From: Cephalotus follicularis
Lineage: Eukaryota; Streptophyta; Magnoliopsida; Oxalidales; Cephalotaceae
DNA length: 64,000 bases
Assembly: GCA_001972305.1 (NCBI GenBank)
Contig: BDDD01000571.1
Span: 248,001 to 312,000, forward strand
Direction of reading: 5' to 3'
The notes under the pieces were generated by a model. That model worked only from the letters and a program-made list of their open reading frames with translations. It made no database searches and was not told the DNA's origin. Positions 11,617-22,984 of this stretch are shown in pieces. Every line of letters starts with the position of its first letter. The first letter of the stretch is position 1. The position numbers and the translations under genes were made by a program.

Positions 11617-12207
11617 TTACATCAATAAGTGTCTAGTGGACACTATCACCTCCATCAAATTTAGTCTCGGGCGTCCAACTATAGCATTATATGGGCTTGG
11701 TGTATCTACCACCAGGAACGTCATCTGCACTTCGGTCTGACGTGAGGTCGTACATGCAACCACGGACAAGTCGATGGATCCTAGAGGATGGACCATCTCT
11801 CCTATGAAGCCCACCGGTGGGGTTTTTACGAGCCTAAGTTGGTCGGTCGGTATCCTCAGTTGATCAAAAGCATGCTTGTACATGATATCCATCGAGCTCC
11901 CGCTATCAATCAGGATCCTATTCGTAGTGAAAAGTGCCACCTGAAGAGTCACCACCACTGGATCATCATGAGGGAGACATACTCCTTCATAGTCCACCTC
12001 GGAGAAGGATATCACCTCTTCATCTCCACCGGTCCTTAACCTTTTGCTATGCTGGTATTGTTGCACAGCAAAAGTCTGCCTTACATAGGCCTTTCTGGAA
12101 TTTTTATGGTCGCCACCAGATGCAACCCCTCCAAAGATGGTGTGGATGACACCTCTAGGCTGTTGCTCCTTGGGTTGTTGCGGAGCTTCTTCTCTGTGCT
12201 CCCTCAT
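11617..12207 (-). pseudogene. Tat-1 gag C-terminus and aspartic protease
   Basis: A 196-codon frame. It starts with the gag C-terminal tail (PRGVIHTIFGGVASGGDH, RKAYVRQTFAV) and continues into the protease with an intact active site, LIDSGSSMDIMYKHAFDQL. It ends in the usual [20 protein letters not shown] motif. In Tat-2 the homologous frame is interrupted by a solo LTR exactly between the gag tail and RLKSGGDEEVISF, so this copy serves as the uninterrupted reference. Confidence 0.87.
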
Positions 12208-13883
12208 TTCCTAAGGAGCATTCCTATCCACATGCTTGTGTAAATGCCCCTTGCGAATCAGGTCCTCAATCTGATTCTTCAAATGCCTGCACTCCTCTGT
12301 ATCGTGTCCGTTGTCACGATGATACCAGCAATATTTATCCGAATCCCTCTTCTTTGGCGCGAATCTCAATGCTGTTGGCCATTGAATCGGGACTTTGTCC
12401 TTCTCTACTGCAAGTATTTTGGTGCGAGTTTCCAAAAGTGGAGCATAATTGTTGTAGCTCAGAATTGGTGTGCCCCTTTTTGGGGATTCCTCCCTTTTTG
12501 AAAGCTTGTGCCTGAGGTCATCCTTTGGCAGCTTGGACCTCTCTTTCCTCTTTTCTTTCTTCCTAGTAGAACTTTGTGAGTGCTCCCCTTTCTCCACCTG
12601 ATGACCCACCAGGAAGTCTTTTGTTTCCTAGCGGCCATCGCCTCCTCGGCATTGACATATTTCTCTGCTCTCCTCAGCAGGTCTGCCATATCCACCGCGG
12701 ACTATTTCATAAGAGAGAAAGTGAAGGGAGAATTGTCCTTCAGCCCACTATTCAGAGCTTCTAGAGTGAATGACGGCTCCAAGTCTTTCATTGTTAGAGA
12801 CTCCTTGTTGAACCTGGTGAGGTAGTCTCTTGGTGATTCATCTTTCCCCTGCACCACATTGATCAAATGAGTCAAATTTCTCCTCTGCGTGGTGCTATTG
12901 AGGAACTTGGTAACGAACAGTTCCGTAAACTGCTCAAAATTCTCCACCGGACCCTCTGATAGGGTAGAATACCACGATTGGGCAGGTCCAGTCAGTGTTG
13001 CCGGGAATCCTCGGCAAAGGGTTGCGTCCGAAGCCTAGTGCACCAACATGACTTGAGTGTAGTAGCGCACGTGCTGAATTGGGTCCGTGGACCCATCGTA
13101 CTCCTTGAGACTCAGGAACTGGAATCCCTTAACGATACGCTCCTTCATGATCTCAAATATGAAAGGAGTGGCACTGATGTTTCGTACCTCAGACAGGTAC
13201 CCCCTTGACTGCTCGGCTCCTCGGAGCCTTCTCTCCATCTCTGCAAACCTTTTGTTCATGGCTTGCTCCACGTCCTCAATATTCCTAGTCTTGCTAAAAA
13301 CACGAGACTGCCCGACCAATGTGGCTGAGTGCGCTGTCACACTCTCACACACGGTCTCGGTCCTGCGCGAGGCGTGGGAACTCACTCGGATGTCCTCGGC
13401 GTCTACCGGGTGATATACTTCCATTGGCTCGTGCTCGGGATGCTCGTACCGAGGATTGTTGGTGTGATCCCGGGCAGTCAAGGACTCTGCCCTCTAAGAT
13501 GTATTAATCTCAAGTCTCCTCCTCAGGGGTGTATCAACCCCTGACCGCCTCGAGAGGGGGGGGGGGGGGGGGGGGGGCATGCCCTTCCTCGGCAAGTTTT
13601 GCCTTAGCCCTCTTGGGGGTTGATTCTCTAGAACCAGCCTGTACGGACCAGATTGTCCTCGACTGACTGGTAGGGCAGGTCTGACCTGATCTTGGTTGGC
13701 TAAACGGGTGGCCAATAGGTTGGTGAGGTGCTCCACTCCCTGGAGAAGCTAATTGAATTGCTCCCCAGTAATGGTAGCTTTCTCAGTTGAGGCAACAACC
13801 TGACCGGTGGTAGGTGGTTGATTCCCAGTACCAGCCTGGCTGCCATCGGCAGCAGAGTTGTTGTTGTGTCTTCTCGGAGGCAT
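12208..13883 (-). pseudogene. Tat-1 gag, broken by stops and frameshifts
   Basis: The likely start is the ATG at 13883-13881, giving MPPRRHNNNSAADG soon after the PBS. The N-terminal low-complexity part contains a stop (EQFN then TAG) and a 22-base G/C run near 13556. The capsid-like core follows: IVKGFQFLSLKEYDGSTDPIQHVRYYTQVMLVH, then FEQFTELFVTKFLNSTTQRRN, then DYLTRFNKESLTMKDLE. A CCHC-like motif of the Tat type, KYCWYHRDNGHDTEECRHLKNQ, lies at about 12330. Matching blocks in Tat-2 gag confirm the order. Confidence 0.86.
13556..13577. repeat. 22-base G homopolymer in Tat-1 gag
   Basis: An uninterrupted run of 22 G on the plus strand encodes prolines on the gag strand. Tat-2 has only about six G at the matching place (near 27283), so the run has expanded in this copy or is an assembly artefact. 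Confidence 0.85.
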
Positions 13884-13918
13884 GATTCAGTCTTGGTTTG
13901 AAGGATTTTTGAAGTGTT

Positions 13919-13935
13919 TCCCAAAGACGGCGCCA
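13919..13935 (-). other. Tat-1 primer binding site
   Basis: The minus strand reads TGGCGCCGTCTTTGGGA, two bases (GT) inside the LTR end. It resembles the TGGCGCCGTT... PBS common in plant Athila/Tat elements. Confidence 0.85.
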
Positions 13936-13937
13936 AC

Positions 13938-14444
13938 TGTTGATGTAAAAATCATCTCCTCAACAGTCTCTTACGTGGAAGGGTTTGATTTTTTATGAGA
14001 AATGCTTGATCGCTCCGAGAATGGGTGTTGGATTGATTTCCCTGCACATAATGAACAAACTCGTCGAAGGTCCAGGAGGATTTTCTCCCGGGGACACTCC
14101 GACGCTAAATTCAGTGAAAGGCAGAGAAAGACAATCACATGGCGCTTTAGTGTATGTAAAAATGGTGGACCTGTCTTATGTCTTCGATTCTGGTATTTAT
14201 AGGAGGTGATTGTAATTGATTCGCCTGACATGCGGATGTGACTCGTGTTGCCCTAAGGAAATGTCGAGTATCTCGGGCATTTCCCTGATTCTCCACTGAA
14301 TTTGGCGCCATGACGTTACTATGCGTTATCTTGCCAGATTTTGAATTATAACATCCGACCACGTGTCTGTAGCCCTGGAGGACACTTGGCCTATTCTCTC
14401 GAGGACACGTGGCGCTTATTATGGGCATAATTTCTCCCATATCA
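13938..14444 (-). repeat. Tat-1 5' LTR (507 bp)
   Basis: It starts TGATATGGGA at 14444 and ends ATCAACA at 13938 on the minus strand. It is homologous to the Tat-2 3' LTR at 43129-43626: both share TGATATGGGA at the start and GGGAAATG-CGAGATACTCG with CATTTCCTTAGGG in the middle. A TATA box (TATAAATA) sits at 14194-14201, about 240 bp into the LTR. The base after the LTR begins AT-rich unrelated DNA. Confidence 0.88.
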
Positions 14445-16143
14445 CATACAATAAGTTAAATTTAATAAAATATTAGAAAATATAAATTAACCAAAAAAAA
14501 TAATGTTCTTTCGATTATGTTGTTGTCGGTTTTAAAAAAATTGTGGTCTTGTCTGCAAAATTAGGCTTTTAAAGTATCTTTTGTATTATGTTATTTATTA
14601 AGTACTATACAAATTAATATTTATGAAATATATAGATATGTAATTTTTATTTGTATTTCTTTTATATCATTATCTTGCAAATAAGCATAAAAAGCTTATA
14701 TAAAATATTATTTATATAATGTTTTAATATGATAATTATCAGATTTGTATAATAATTATAATATTTTTGTACAACAAATAATAACTCACATTAAGTAAAA
14801 GATATGCATTATGTTAATTTATGAATTATCAATTATTAATTAGTTTACATAATGTTGTTATGCGCCGATGAACAAGTTATTTTAATTCATGAAATTTATA
14901 GAATAAAAAATATATATTACCTAGATGAACAAGTTATTTAAATTCATGAAATTTATAGAATCAAAGAAAAATATTACCTAAATTAAATAATATGCATCTA
15001 AATGTGAAAGTCTTAACCAACATCATATTGAACATTCTTTATTGCATGACTAAATTTACACAATCAATATAAGCAATGACTGGTAAAAGAAGAAAGAAAG
15101 GTTGAAGCTCAAAGATAAATTTGTATAAATAAACTTGTTCTAACCTTCTGTGTTCACGTGTTTTTCTTAAAGATGAAGTCTTTTTTTCTTAAAAAATCAT
15201 AGAGCGTTTTACTTACAAATTGTCTTTTATACTCTATTATTTAAAATAGTTTATAGCTATAAAATTATTTTTGGTAGTTGCTTTGAAATGAAAATAATAT
15301 CCCACAATGTTTGTTTACCTTATTATTAATTTCCTCTCTTCTTTTTTACGAAATCAAATTTATAAACAAATATATACAATTAACGTAATATTAACTATTT
15401 TAATTCTCTTATTAATGTAGTCAATAATATAGATAATCACCGTACCTTAAAGAATACTTTAATGACCTGCAACAAAATTATTATTAGAGCGCAGGTACAA
15501 ATAACGATAAAGTACTATGTCTAATAACGACAAAAAACATATCATCTCTTTTTTTTTCTTCCTTCTTCATTCCTTTATAATTTTTCCATGTTACAATGTA
15601 TTTTCAATATATTCTCAAATGTGTATTAGTTTTAGTTATACCGCTATCGATTTCAATCTCTATTGTAAAACTAATTTTAATTCGAGAGTGTTAAGGACAC
15701 TCGCCAAGACACTCTTCTCTATTAGTCATTGTAGGATTTATATTTTTCACATCTAACCGTTGAATATGATATATTATTTTTGTAGATTATATATGTCAAT
15801 TTCGAAATTATTCGGATATCTGCTATTAATAAGCTATACTTTTACGGTATATGTAAAAATTATAGAATAGTCAAATTTGTTATGTGTAAATAACATACCT
15901 ATAGATATCCAAATAACTTGAAAATTGATATGTATGATCTACAAAGATATTATATCATACTCAACGGTTGGATATAAAAACTTTAAATCATACATTAACT
16001 TATAAAGGAAAGTGTCCTTGAGAGTGTTTGGAGGGTAACCTTAACACTACTTTTTTATTATCATGATGTGTACTACCATATGATGTGCTATTGTAATATT
16101 GTGTAAAATTTTTATAGTGCACGTGTGTACATGAGAGACAATG
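14445..16143. other. AT-rich spacer between Tat-1 and Chromo-2
   Basis: Very AT-rich DNA without a believable gene. A direct 40-bp repeat (GAACAAGTTATTTxAATTCATGAAATTTATAGAAT) occurs at about 14870 and 14930. The only structured element is the fold-back MITE at 15687-16048. No coding homology was recognised. Confidence 0.7.
15687..16048. mobile_element. Fold-back MITE with long terminal inverted repeats
   Basis: The left arm (15687-15850) and the reverse complement of the right arm (about 15870-16048) match along most of their length. Both start AGTGTTAAGG, then share CACTCT, CAACCGTTGA(A/G)TATGATAT, TTTGTAGAT and GGATATCT. The whole 362-bp unit could fold into one hairpin. It has no coding capacity. 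I could not define a clear target-site duplication, so the superfamily (Mutator-like or other) is open. Confidence 0.72.
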
Positions 16144-17184
16144 TGTCACGCCTCGAACCATGGGAGAACCCCACCGCCTGGCGCGTGGCAAACCGTCGAT
16201 ACGATCCATCCTTATAATCATATCATAATATCCAAAATACGCTATAATTTAAAACTTTAATAACCATATAGTGGAAAACCATTCAAACACTTGCATAAAT
16301 AAATCCAAGTTAATACATCACATTCATATGTCTACAGTACTGCCACAAGCCAGCAAGTCGATAAAACGGAAATGCACAAAATGTCTTATACATGGTAGAT
16401 CAAGGAGAAATTGAACTGCCATTAGAAGTCTTGCTTCGTGGTCCGACCCATCTTTCCACTTTGAGGTGTCCTTAGCACTCGTCCCCAGATGTGTGTCCAT
16501 TTCGAGAATGGGTCAGCCAAACACGGCTATGTGGGCAATACTATATGCAATGAAGTAAACAAGTATATACAGATATATGCATGACATGTGAAATGCATAA
16601 ATACCAATTGTGAACAACGTTAATACATCTACATTTCCTACTTAACGAGCCATAATTATAGAAATTACCATCCATACACCCTAGGTCTATAGACACTCCA
16701 TAAGTCAATCCATAACAATCCATGGGTACAAACAGTCCATAAGGTCTAAGTACCACTGTGCCTTTTCGGCCCAAGATAGTACCTCCACCATCTACATACT
16801 CTCCGTATCGTAGCAGATAGGATCGAGATAACACTGACCACATCAACCATACCATGCCATAATTCCAATCCCCTTAGGTTCTAGCCCATAATTCCTTCCA
16901 TAAACCACACCATACCATAATGTCAGTCCCCTTAGGTTCTAGCCCGTAATTCCATCCATAAACCATACCATTTTTCCATTAGTCTATTTAATATAGTGTT
17001 CCTATAGGTCCAACCACAATGCAGTGTCTCTCCGTAGGTTCACCTCTAAAGTGGGTTCCTATAGGTCCATACAACTTTCATACTATGTGGTCAAACACCC
17101 CTAATCTCCATGACGGGGTGAAGATTAGAAATGGGTTATCTCGTCAAGTCTCAAACAATATCAACCATAATCCTTAACCATAAT

Positions 17185-19831
17185 TGTAAGAGCCCTAAAT
17201 ATTATAAAATATTATGATTGGGCTATGTAATTATTTTCCTTCCTTTTAGGGTTGGGCCCGATAATTATGATGTATTTATTGGGCCTTAATGAAATTTAAT
17301 TTATGATATTTGGGCTTGAAAGAGAAAGGAATGAGAAAAATATAAAGTGAGGCCCAATTAGAGAGGTTGTCCCAAGCCCAGGGTTGGCCTTCATCCGTAA
17401 GAATTATCTCAACAATTCTAGACTCTTCCATTTCTCTTATAAAAAGAAAATGGAACCCAAGAGACACACTTTTCTACCATTTCTTCACGTTTTGTTCCAG
17501 AGAATTCGGGAGAATGAGAGTGTAGGAGGTAGAGGACAATTGGGTGCTGTTTAAGTAAGTCCCATGTCCTCCACACTCCATTTGTATAAATACCCATTCC
17601 TTGGGAGCAAGGATGTGCAAGGAAGGAGAATTGGCAAAGCCAAAGTGTGTAGCAGCCCTCTGCCGAGAAGGGAAGTCAGGATTTACGAGGAGAGGAGAAA
17701 GCGTCTCTGTTTTCAACCACCTTCCAGGTATGTTAGTCAATATTCGAGTGCCTACCAACTTGTATGTTATATGTGTTGTTTGATGTATGCGTCCTTTGCT
17801 TGTTTGATTGCTTGTCTGATATTATGGTTGATTAATCAGTAAAGTTAATTAGAATCAGAGAATGGCTGTGTAGACGACATTCGTGCGCATTTGTGCGTGG
17901 TAGGTGATTGTATACATCACTGTTGTGTACCCCTGACCTCAACTGTGCATTTTTCACGTGCCCAGCCTCGCTTACTGTGCGTCCCTGTGCGTGCAAAGTG
18001 ATGCGTAGTAGACGTTGGCGTTACATGCAAGAAGTTGTGATGGAGTGCGAGCGTCCCTCAGCCAGGCGTCCGAGCATGATGACACGTCGCACTTCTCGCC
18101 GGCATACGCCTGAGCTTCCTTCCCCTCCGGCATGCGACAAGCATACGTCCAGAGCATGGGATACATGGCGCCTGATCATGTCGGACTTGCGCTGAGTGTT
18201 ATAGCCAAGCCTGGGGTGCCGGGGAGCCAAGAATGCGCCAGAGCAGTACGTATGGGGGATCGGCCGAGCTGCTTGGTGCCACGCCCGAGCTCCATGCCAT
18301 GCCGAGCTTCCATGGCGTCAGAGGTGCTGGGGTGAGGTGCCCATCATGCTGAGCTCCTCTGCCAATACCGGAGAGCCATGAACCCGATAAGGTGACATTG
18401 AGGAGATGTGCCAGAGGAGAAACTCGCCAGGGGAGACGGGTGCAGAGGTGATGGCCCTCGGAAGTTACGCGCTGGGATGTCACTGCCAGAGGCGCCGACC
18501 TCGGCCTCCTTTTCCATGCATACCTAGTGGCCTTCCCTGCCCTGCATCCTCGGGACGCGCTTTCCCTGTGAAGAACCGAATGTGTAGGTTATGCATGATT
18601 GTGTTGTCCCCTGCCTTATATCCCCAGCATATAATCCTAAGAAGAAGAAGAAGGCCATTGTACGTGAGTATGCTCACGTCCCTGGCATGAGGAACGTCCC
18701 AGTGGCGCCAAGCATGCAATGCATGGCATTATTTCCCTACATGTGCTTGATAAGAGAAGATAAATTAAGCATGCATGTGTCCCTGGATAGAGTTGCATGA
18801 CGAGGACGTCCTCTGCATGCATACCCGGGCAAGTGTTTTAATAGTGAATAATGTCCTGCATGCGCCATGCACGTTTTGAGGTGAACCTTGTGCATGGGAA
18901 GTGCCATGCACAATGGTGAGCCCTGGTCTCGCTTAAGAAATTAATTAAGAATACTAGAGGAATGAAAAGGGAAATATTCTAGGGAAGGAAATGGAATTAG
19001 GAAATGGAATGTAAAGGGAAAATACTTAGATATATGGTCCCAGACAGGTGAGCCCAACTGGGGAGAATTTCACCGAGCAGGTGAACCTACGGGGTGAATT
19101 CTGCGAGGCAGGTGATCCTCGGGTGAATCCTCCAATGGTGAACCTAAAGGTGAATTTCGCCAGAGCTGGTGATCCGAAGGGTGAACCGCAGAGCAGGTGA
19201 GCAAAGGACGAATTCCACTCAGCAGGTGAACATGAAGGAGAATTCCGCGGGCTGGTGAGCCTAAAGGTGAACCCTATATACTGACCAGACCATAGGATGA
19301 CCAGACTAGACTCCTCTGTATGTAATATGTATGGTTTGAGTAGAGCAGTCCAAGGACAAAGGATGATGATGATTATGCTATGGATTGTGGTCTATTTTCA
19401 GGGTATTTATGATTATTATATTTATTTCTCCTCTGCTTGTATTGTTTGTTCCTCTGGTATGTACCCGTATTTGTGGTAACCTACACAACCCGCAGGGTTG
19501 CTAACCCATTCCTTTGAATGAGCCAGGTACAGGAACAGGTAGTGGTGGCACATCGCAGCAGCGGTAAGGATAAAGAGTGCAGTAAGTTCCTCCTCCCCGA
19601 CAGTATGCTTTTATGGACGAAATTACAGGAAATAAATATGTACTTATTTATTTTACCTGTTGGTTTGTAACAGGGTATTTTTATGAACTGAGACTGTATA
19701 TCCACACGTTAAATTAAGGATTATGTTATGATTTAATTAAGTTGTAAATTTTTATGATTAATAATGATGATGATTGTATGGATTCCCACGTGTCGAGTCG
19801 TGGGGCCCATCCCACGGTTCGAGGCGTGACA
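17185..19831 (+). mobile_element. Solo LTR A (2647 bp) inside the Chromo-2 3' LTR
   Basis: It begins TGTAAGAGCC and ends GGTTCGAGGCGTGACA. Flanks are ATAAT (17180-17184) and ATAAA (19832-19836), a 5-bp TSD with one mismatch. The other LTR of Chromo-2 carries the uninterrupted site (CCTTAACCATAAACC near 25735-25748), which proves the boundaries. It is a sister of solo LTR B at 45719-48151. A TATA box (17438-17445) lies about 250 bp from the start. No gag or pol is present. Gypsy-type ends (TGTAA..., ...GTGACA) suggest a chromovirus-like parent. The frames inside are not genes. Confidence 0.88.
19044..19272. repeat. GGTGAA(C/T) minisatellite in solo LTR A
   Basis: About eight imperfect 25-30 bp units of the form CAGGTGAnCC...GGTGAATTCCGC lie near the 3' part of the LTR. 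The same tract occurs in solo LTR B at 47371-47600, so it belongs to the family. Confidence 0.8.
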
Positions 19832-20257
19832 ATAAACCTTTAAACCATAACCATAAAACCATTTGAACCATGACCATAAACCATTTAAACCATGAAACCA
19901 TTTAAAGGATAGGGACCTAACCATAAAGGATCACGTGGGATCCATCTGTCAAAACCATTTCCGTAACCATCCATAACCATTTCCATAATGCTAGTCCCCA
20001 AAGGTTGTAGCCCATAATGGTGTTCCCTTAGATCGAACCATACCGTGCCATATCCATATTTTGGTCCCTATCGAAGTTAATAAATCTATTTATTGAAACT
20101 TCATTGAAATTCATTTTGAAGATCAATTGTGTTAAAAAGAGGTTCACATAGGTTACACGGCCTTATAGAGGCTTCCTATAGAACCCAATTAAAGATAAAA
20201 GAGTTTGGGGTTGAAAAGAGGTTGAAAACATTGTATTTTGTATAAACACAGGGCATA

Positions 20258-20436
20258 AAGTGCCGACCCTTTAAGCAGAGTGTCGACTGTTAAGGCTACA
20301 AAGCGTCGATGGTTTGGGGCAAAGAGCCGACGGTTTGCCAGTTCTCTAAAAAGCTTCAACAGCTTAATAGAAGCGTCGACAATTGAAAGGCCCAAAAGCG
20401 TCAATGGTTTAGACGAAGACATCGACGGTTAAGCGT
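20258..20436. repeat. AAGCGTCGAC word array, Chromo-2 3' LTR
   Basis: About eight copies of a word based on (A)GCGTCGACGGTT with AAG spacers occur (for example near 20281, 20313, 20371, 20396 and 20421). The copy in the 5' LTR remnant is at 26168-26345. The AGCGTCGACGCT core is a palindrome. Confidence 0.82.
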
Positions 20437-21183
20437 GGCAACAACTTCATTCTACAGTTCAAAATCCAATCAAATTCCATTTAAACTCCATTTAATTCGT
20501 TTAAAACTTTATCCAAAGGAAGCTATAAGCTCTAATGGTCGATTACAACTTGAAAATAGCTTTAAACCCTTAGATTCATACCCATAAACTCATAATCGAG
20601 AGAGAGAAAGGATATTGGGCAAAATGTCCCTAAACTCTCTAATCTCTATATGATTTCCATTCTAATCCGTTATTGTCCTTATCAATCACCATAACTCATG
20701 CATCTAGCATATATACAGCCATCCATAACCATATATCCATTCAATTCAATCATAATGCATGGATTCAAAGCATATATGTAGAACCTACCAGCAAACTATT
20801 GAGAATGAAGAACGACAAGGATTTGCTGTTGAATCATTGTTCTAATCCTTCCTTTAAGTTCCAAACTCTGCCATGAATCCAATAAGTCCTTCCTTGCTCG
20901 ATTCTGACGTCTCACTCTCTAACTACTCTCTTACTTTCTCTCTCTAGAAATGGAAGGAAAGAGAAGAATGAGGAAAAGAGAAAGAGTTAGCCTATCTATA
21001 GGCTCCTTTAGGGAAAAACCCAAAAACTCACCCTAGGTTCGACTGAACCCACACTACCTATAAAAGACCATAAAGGGAAAATACCATAATACTATATACA
21101 TTCAATGCAATCCGTCAAGACAACACTGTACGATACTATATAAATGCAAAAAAAATACATACATCTATAACTCCGGGCTTACA

Positions 21184-21196
21184 TCCTCCCCTTTTT
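21184..21196 (-). other. Chromo-2 polypurine tract
   Basis: The minus strand reads AAAAAGGGGAGGA immediately before the 3' LTR start TGTAAGCCC. This is the expected plus-strand primer site and fixes the LTR boundary. Confidence 0.85.
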
Positions 21197-21226
21197 AAAG
21201 AAATCTCATCCCGAGATATCCTAAAG

Positions 21227-22978
21227 TCAAAATAAGTGAGGATATAACACTCTCACGTCTTCCTCACCTTCCCATGTTGCTTCCTCAAGCCTATGATACT
21301 GCCATAACACTTTAACCAAAGCGATGCTCTTGTTCCTTAACTGCTTGACTCGGTGATCTAGAATATGAACAAGTGTCTCCTTAAAACTCATATATGCCCT
21401 CAATTACAACTGCTCAAACTGTAACACGTGCAAATGGTCTGGATGATACTTCCTCAATATCGATACGTGGAAGACATTTTGCACCTCTGACAAGCTAGGA
21501 GGTAAGGCAAGTCTGTAGGCAACCGCACCTACTCTCTCAAGGATCTCAAAAGGTCCTATATGTTGTGGGGCTAACTTTCCTTTCTTGCCAAATCTCATAA
21601 TTCCTTTTGTTGGTGAAACTTTGAGGAACACATGATCTCCCACTGATAACTCTAAATCTCGTCTTCGATGATCTGCATAACTCTTCTGTCGACTCTGGGC
21701 CATTAGGAGAATTTCCCTGATAACCCTGGCCTTCTCTGTTGTCTTTTGCACATGCTTGGGTCAAAAAAAACTTTGCTCACCTACCTCAAACCAACAAATT
21801 GGGGTTCTATACTTTCGACCATAAAGAGCCTCAAATGGTGCCATTCCAATGCTAGCATGATAACTTTTGTTGTATGAGAACTCCACTGACGGTAGATGCT
21901 TGCCCCAAATGCCACCCCAATCCATCACACATGCTCAGAGCATGTCCTCAAGAGTTTGGATAGTCCGCTAGGACTGACCATCTGTTTGGGGGGTTAAAAG
22001 TTGTACTGAAACTTAACTGAGTATCAAAAGCTGCTTGTAGTTTCTCCAAAATTGTGAAGTAAACCGTGGGTTTCTGTCGGACGCAACACTGATTGGTACT
22101 CTGTGAAGCCTAACAATCTCTTCAACATACAAGGATGCCAACCGTTCAAGTGAGTAAATCATCTTGATTGCTAGAAAGTGTGCAAACTTCGTAAAGTGAT
22201 CAATAATAACCAATATGGAATCACGGTTAGTCCTTGTCCTTGGTAAACCTGTCACGAAATCCATCATGATGTGCTCCCACTTCCACTGTGCTACTGGCAA
22301 TGGCTGAAGAAATCCAGCTAGATTCTGATGTTCTGCCTTAACTTGCTGACAAATCAAGCAGGAAGAAACATACTCTGATATCTCCCTTTTCATATCATTC
22401 CACCAGTAGCTGAGCTTCAGGTCTCGATACATCTTGGTACTCCCTGGATGTACTGAGAAATTGGTGTGATGAACTTGGGACAAAAGCTCATCCTTTAGCT
22501 CCTTACTGTCAGGAACACAAACTCTGCCTTGAAACCTCAATAATCCATCACCATGAAATGAGAACTCAGCTCTTAACTCTCTTTGACCATCTAATGCAAC
22601 CTTAAGCAAGCCTTCATCCATACATTGAGCCTATCTAATTATATCCGACAACCATGGTCGTGTATGAATCTGAGCAATTGTCAAGCAAGCTAATCGACGA
22701 CTTAAGGCGTATGCAACCACATTAGCCTTGCCTGGGTGGTACTGTATCTCACAGTTGTAGTCATTAAGCAACTCTATCCACCTCATTTGTCTCATATTCA
22801 GTTCCTTTTTGTAGAAAATGTGCTTGAAACTTTTATGGTCCGTGTAAACATCAAACTTGGTACCATACAAGTAATGCCTCCATTTGTGTAGTGCAAAGAC
22901 TATCGCTGGCAACTCTAGGCTATGAGTGGGATAACTCTCCTCATGAGGCTTCAACTTCCTTAAGGCATAGGCGATCAA
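21227..22978 (-). pseudogene. Chromo-2 RNase H, integrase and chromodomain
   Basis: Frames 22978-22631 (RNase [29 protein letters not shown]), 22621-22013 (integrase zinc finger HPGSTKMY and CLICQQ; core MMDFVTGLP and ASDRN) and 21751-21404 (GPF/Y-like module LAPQHIGPFEILERV). The third catalytic residue falls in a non-ORF gap: at 21968-21970 the motif GQSERT has TAG in place of the Glu codon. After a stop near 21404, the chromodomain is readable from about 21365 down to the stop 21227-21229 (VKVLWQYHRLEEATWEGEED, ending YPHLF). In chromoviruses this domain is thought to guide integration to marked chromatin. Confidence 0.88.
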
Positions 22979-22984
22979 CTTCCC

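Larger units (their letters stand above)
6624..14444 (-). mobile_element. Tat-1: Ty3/gypsy Tat-lineage retrotransposon, 3' part cut off by Chromo-1
   Basis: The minus strand reads 5' LTR (13938-14444), PBS, gag, protease, RT, RNase H, a second RNase H, integrase, a spacer of about 1.1 kb, and then an ORF in the opposite direction at 6624-7144. A second RNase H and an antisense ORF between pol and the 3' LTR are hallmarks of the plant Tat lineage. The 3' LTR is missing because Chromo-1 lies in the antisense ORF; the rest should be left of the window. Many frameshifts and stops make gag-pol non-functional. The spacer 7216-8270 holds only short GGAAGGAGTC-type repeats. Confidence 0.88.
16144..21183 (-). 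repeat. Chromo-2 3' LTR, interrupted by a solo LTR
   Basis: Read on the minus strand it starts TGTAAGCCCGGAG at 21183, right after the polypurine tract, and ends GAGGCGTGACA at 16144. Removing the 2647-bp insertion and its TSD leaves about 2.4 kb. A TATA-like box (TATAGATA, 20993-21000) lies about 185 bp into the LTR. The GTCGAC-word array lies at 20258-20436. Confidence 0.87.

Noticed and set aside
17908-18720. Overlapping frames of 60-95 codons on both strands in a GC-richer patch of solo LTR A
   Set aside because: No conserved domain, not kept open in the sister solo LTR B, and lying inside an LTR.
16144-19831. A 3.7-kb element with inverted ends TGTCACGCCTCGAACC and GGTTCGAGGCGTGACA
   Set aside because: The left word is the end of the minus-strand Chromo-2 LTR and the right word is the end of plus-strand solo LTR A. 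They belong to two related LTR families in opposite orientation; the empty site proves the separate boundaries.
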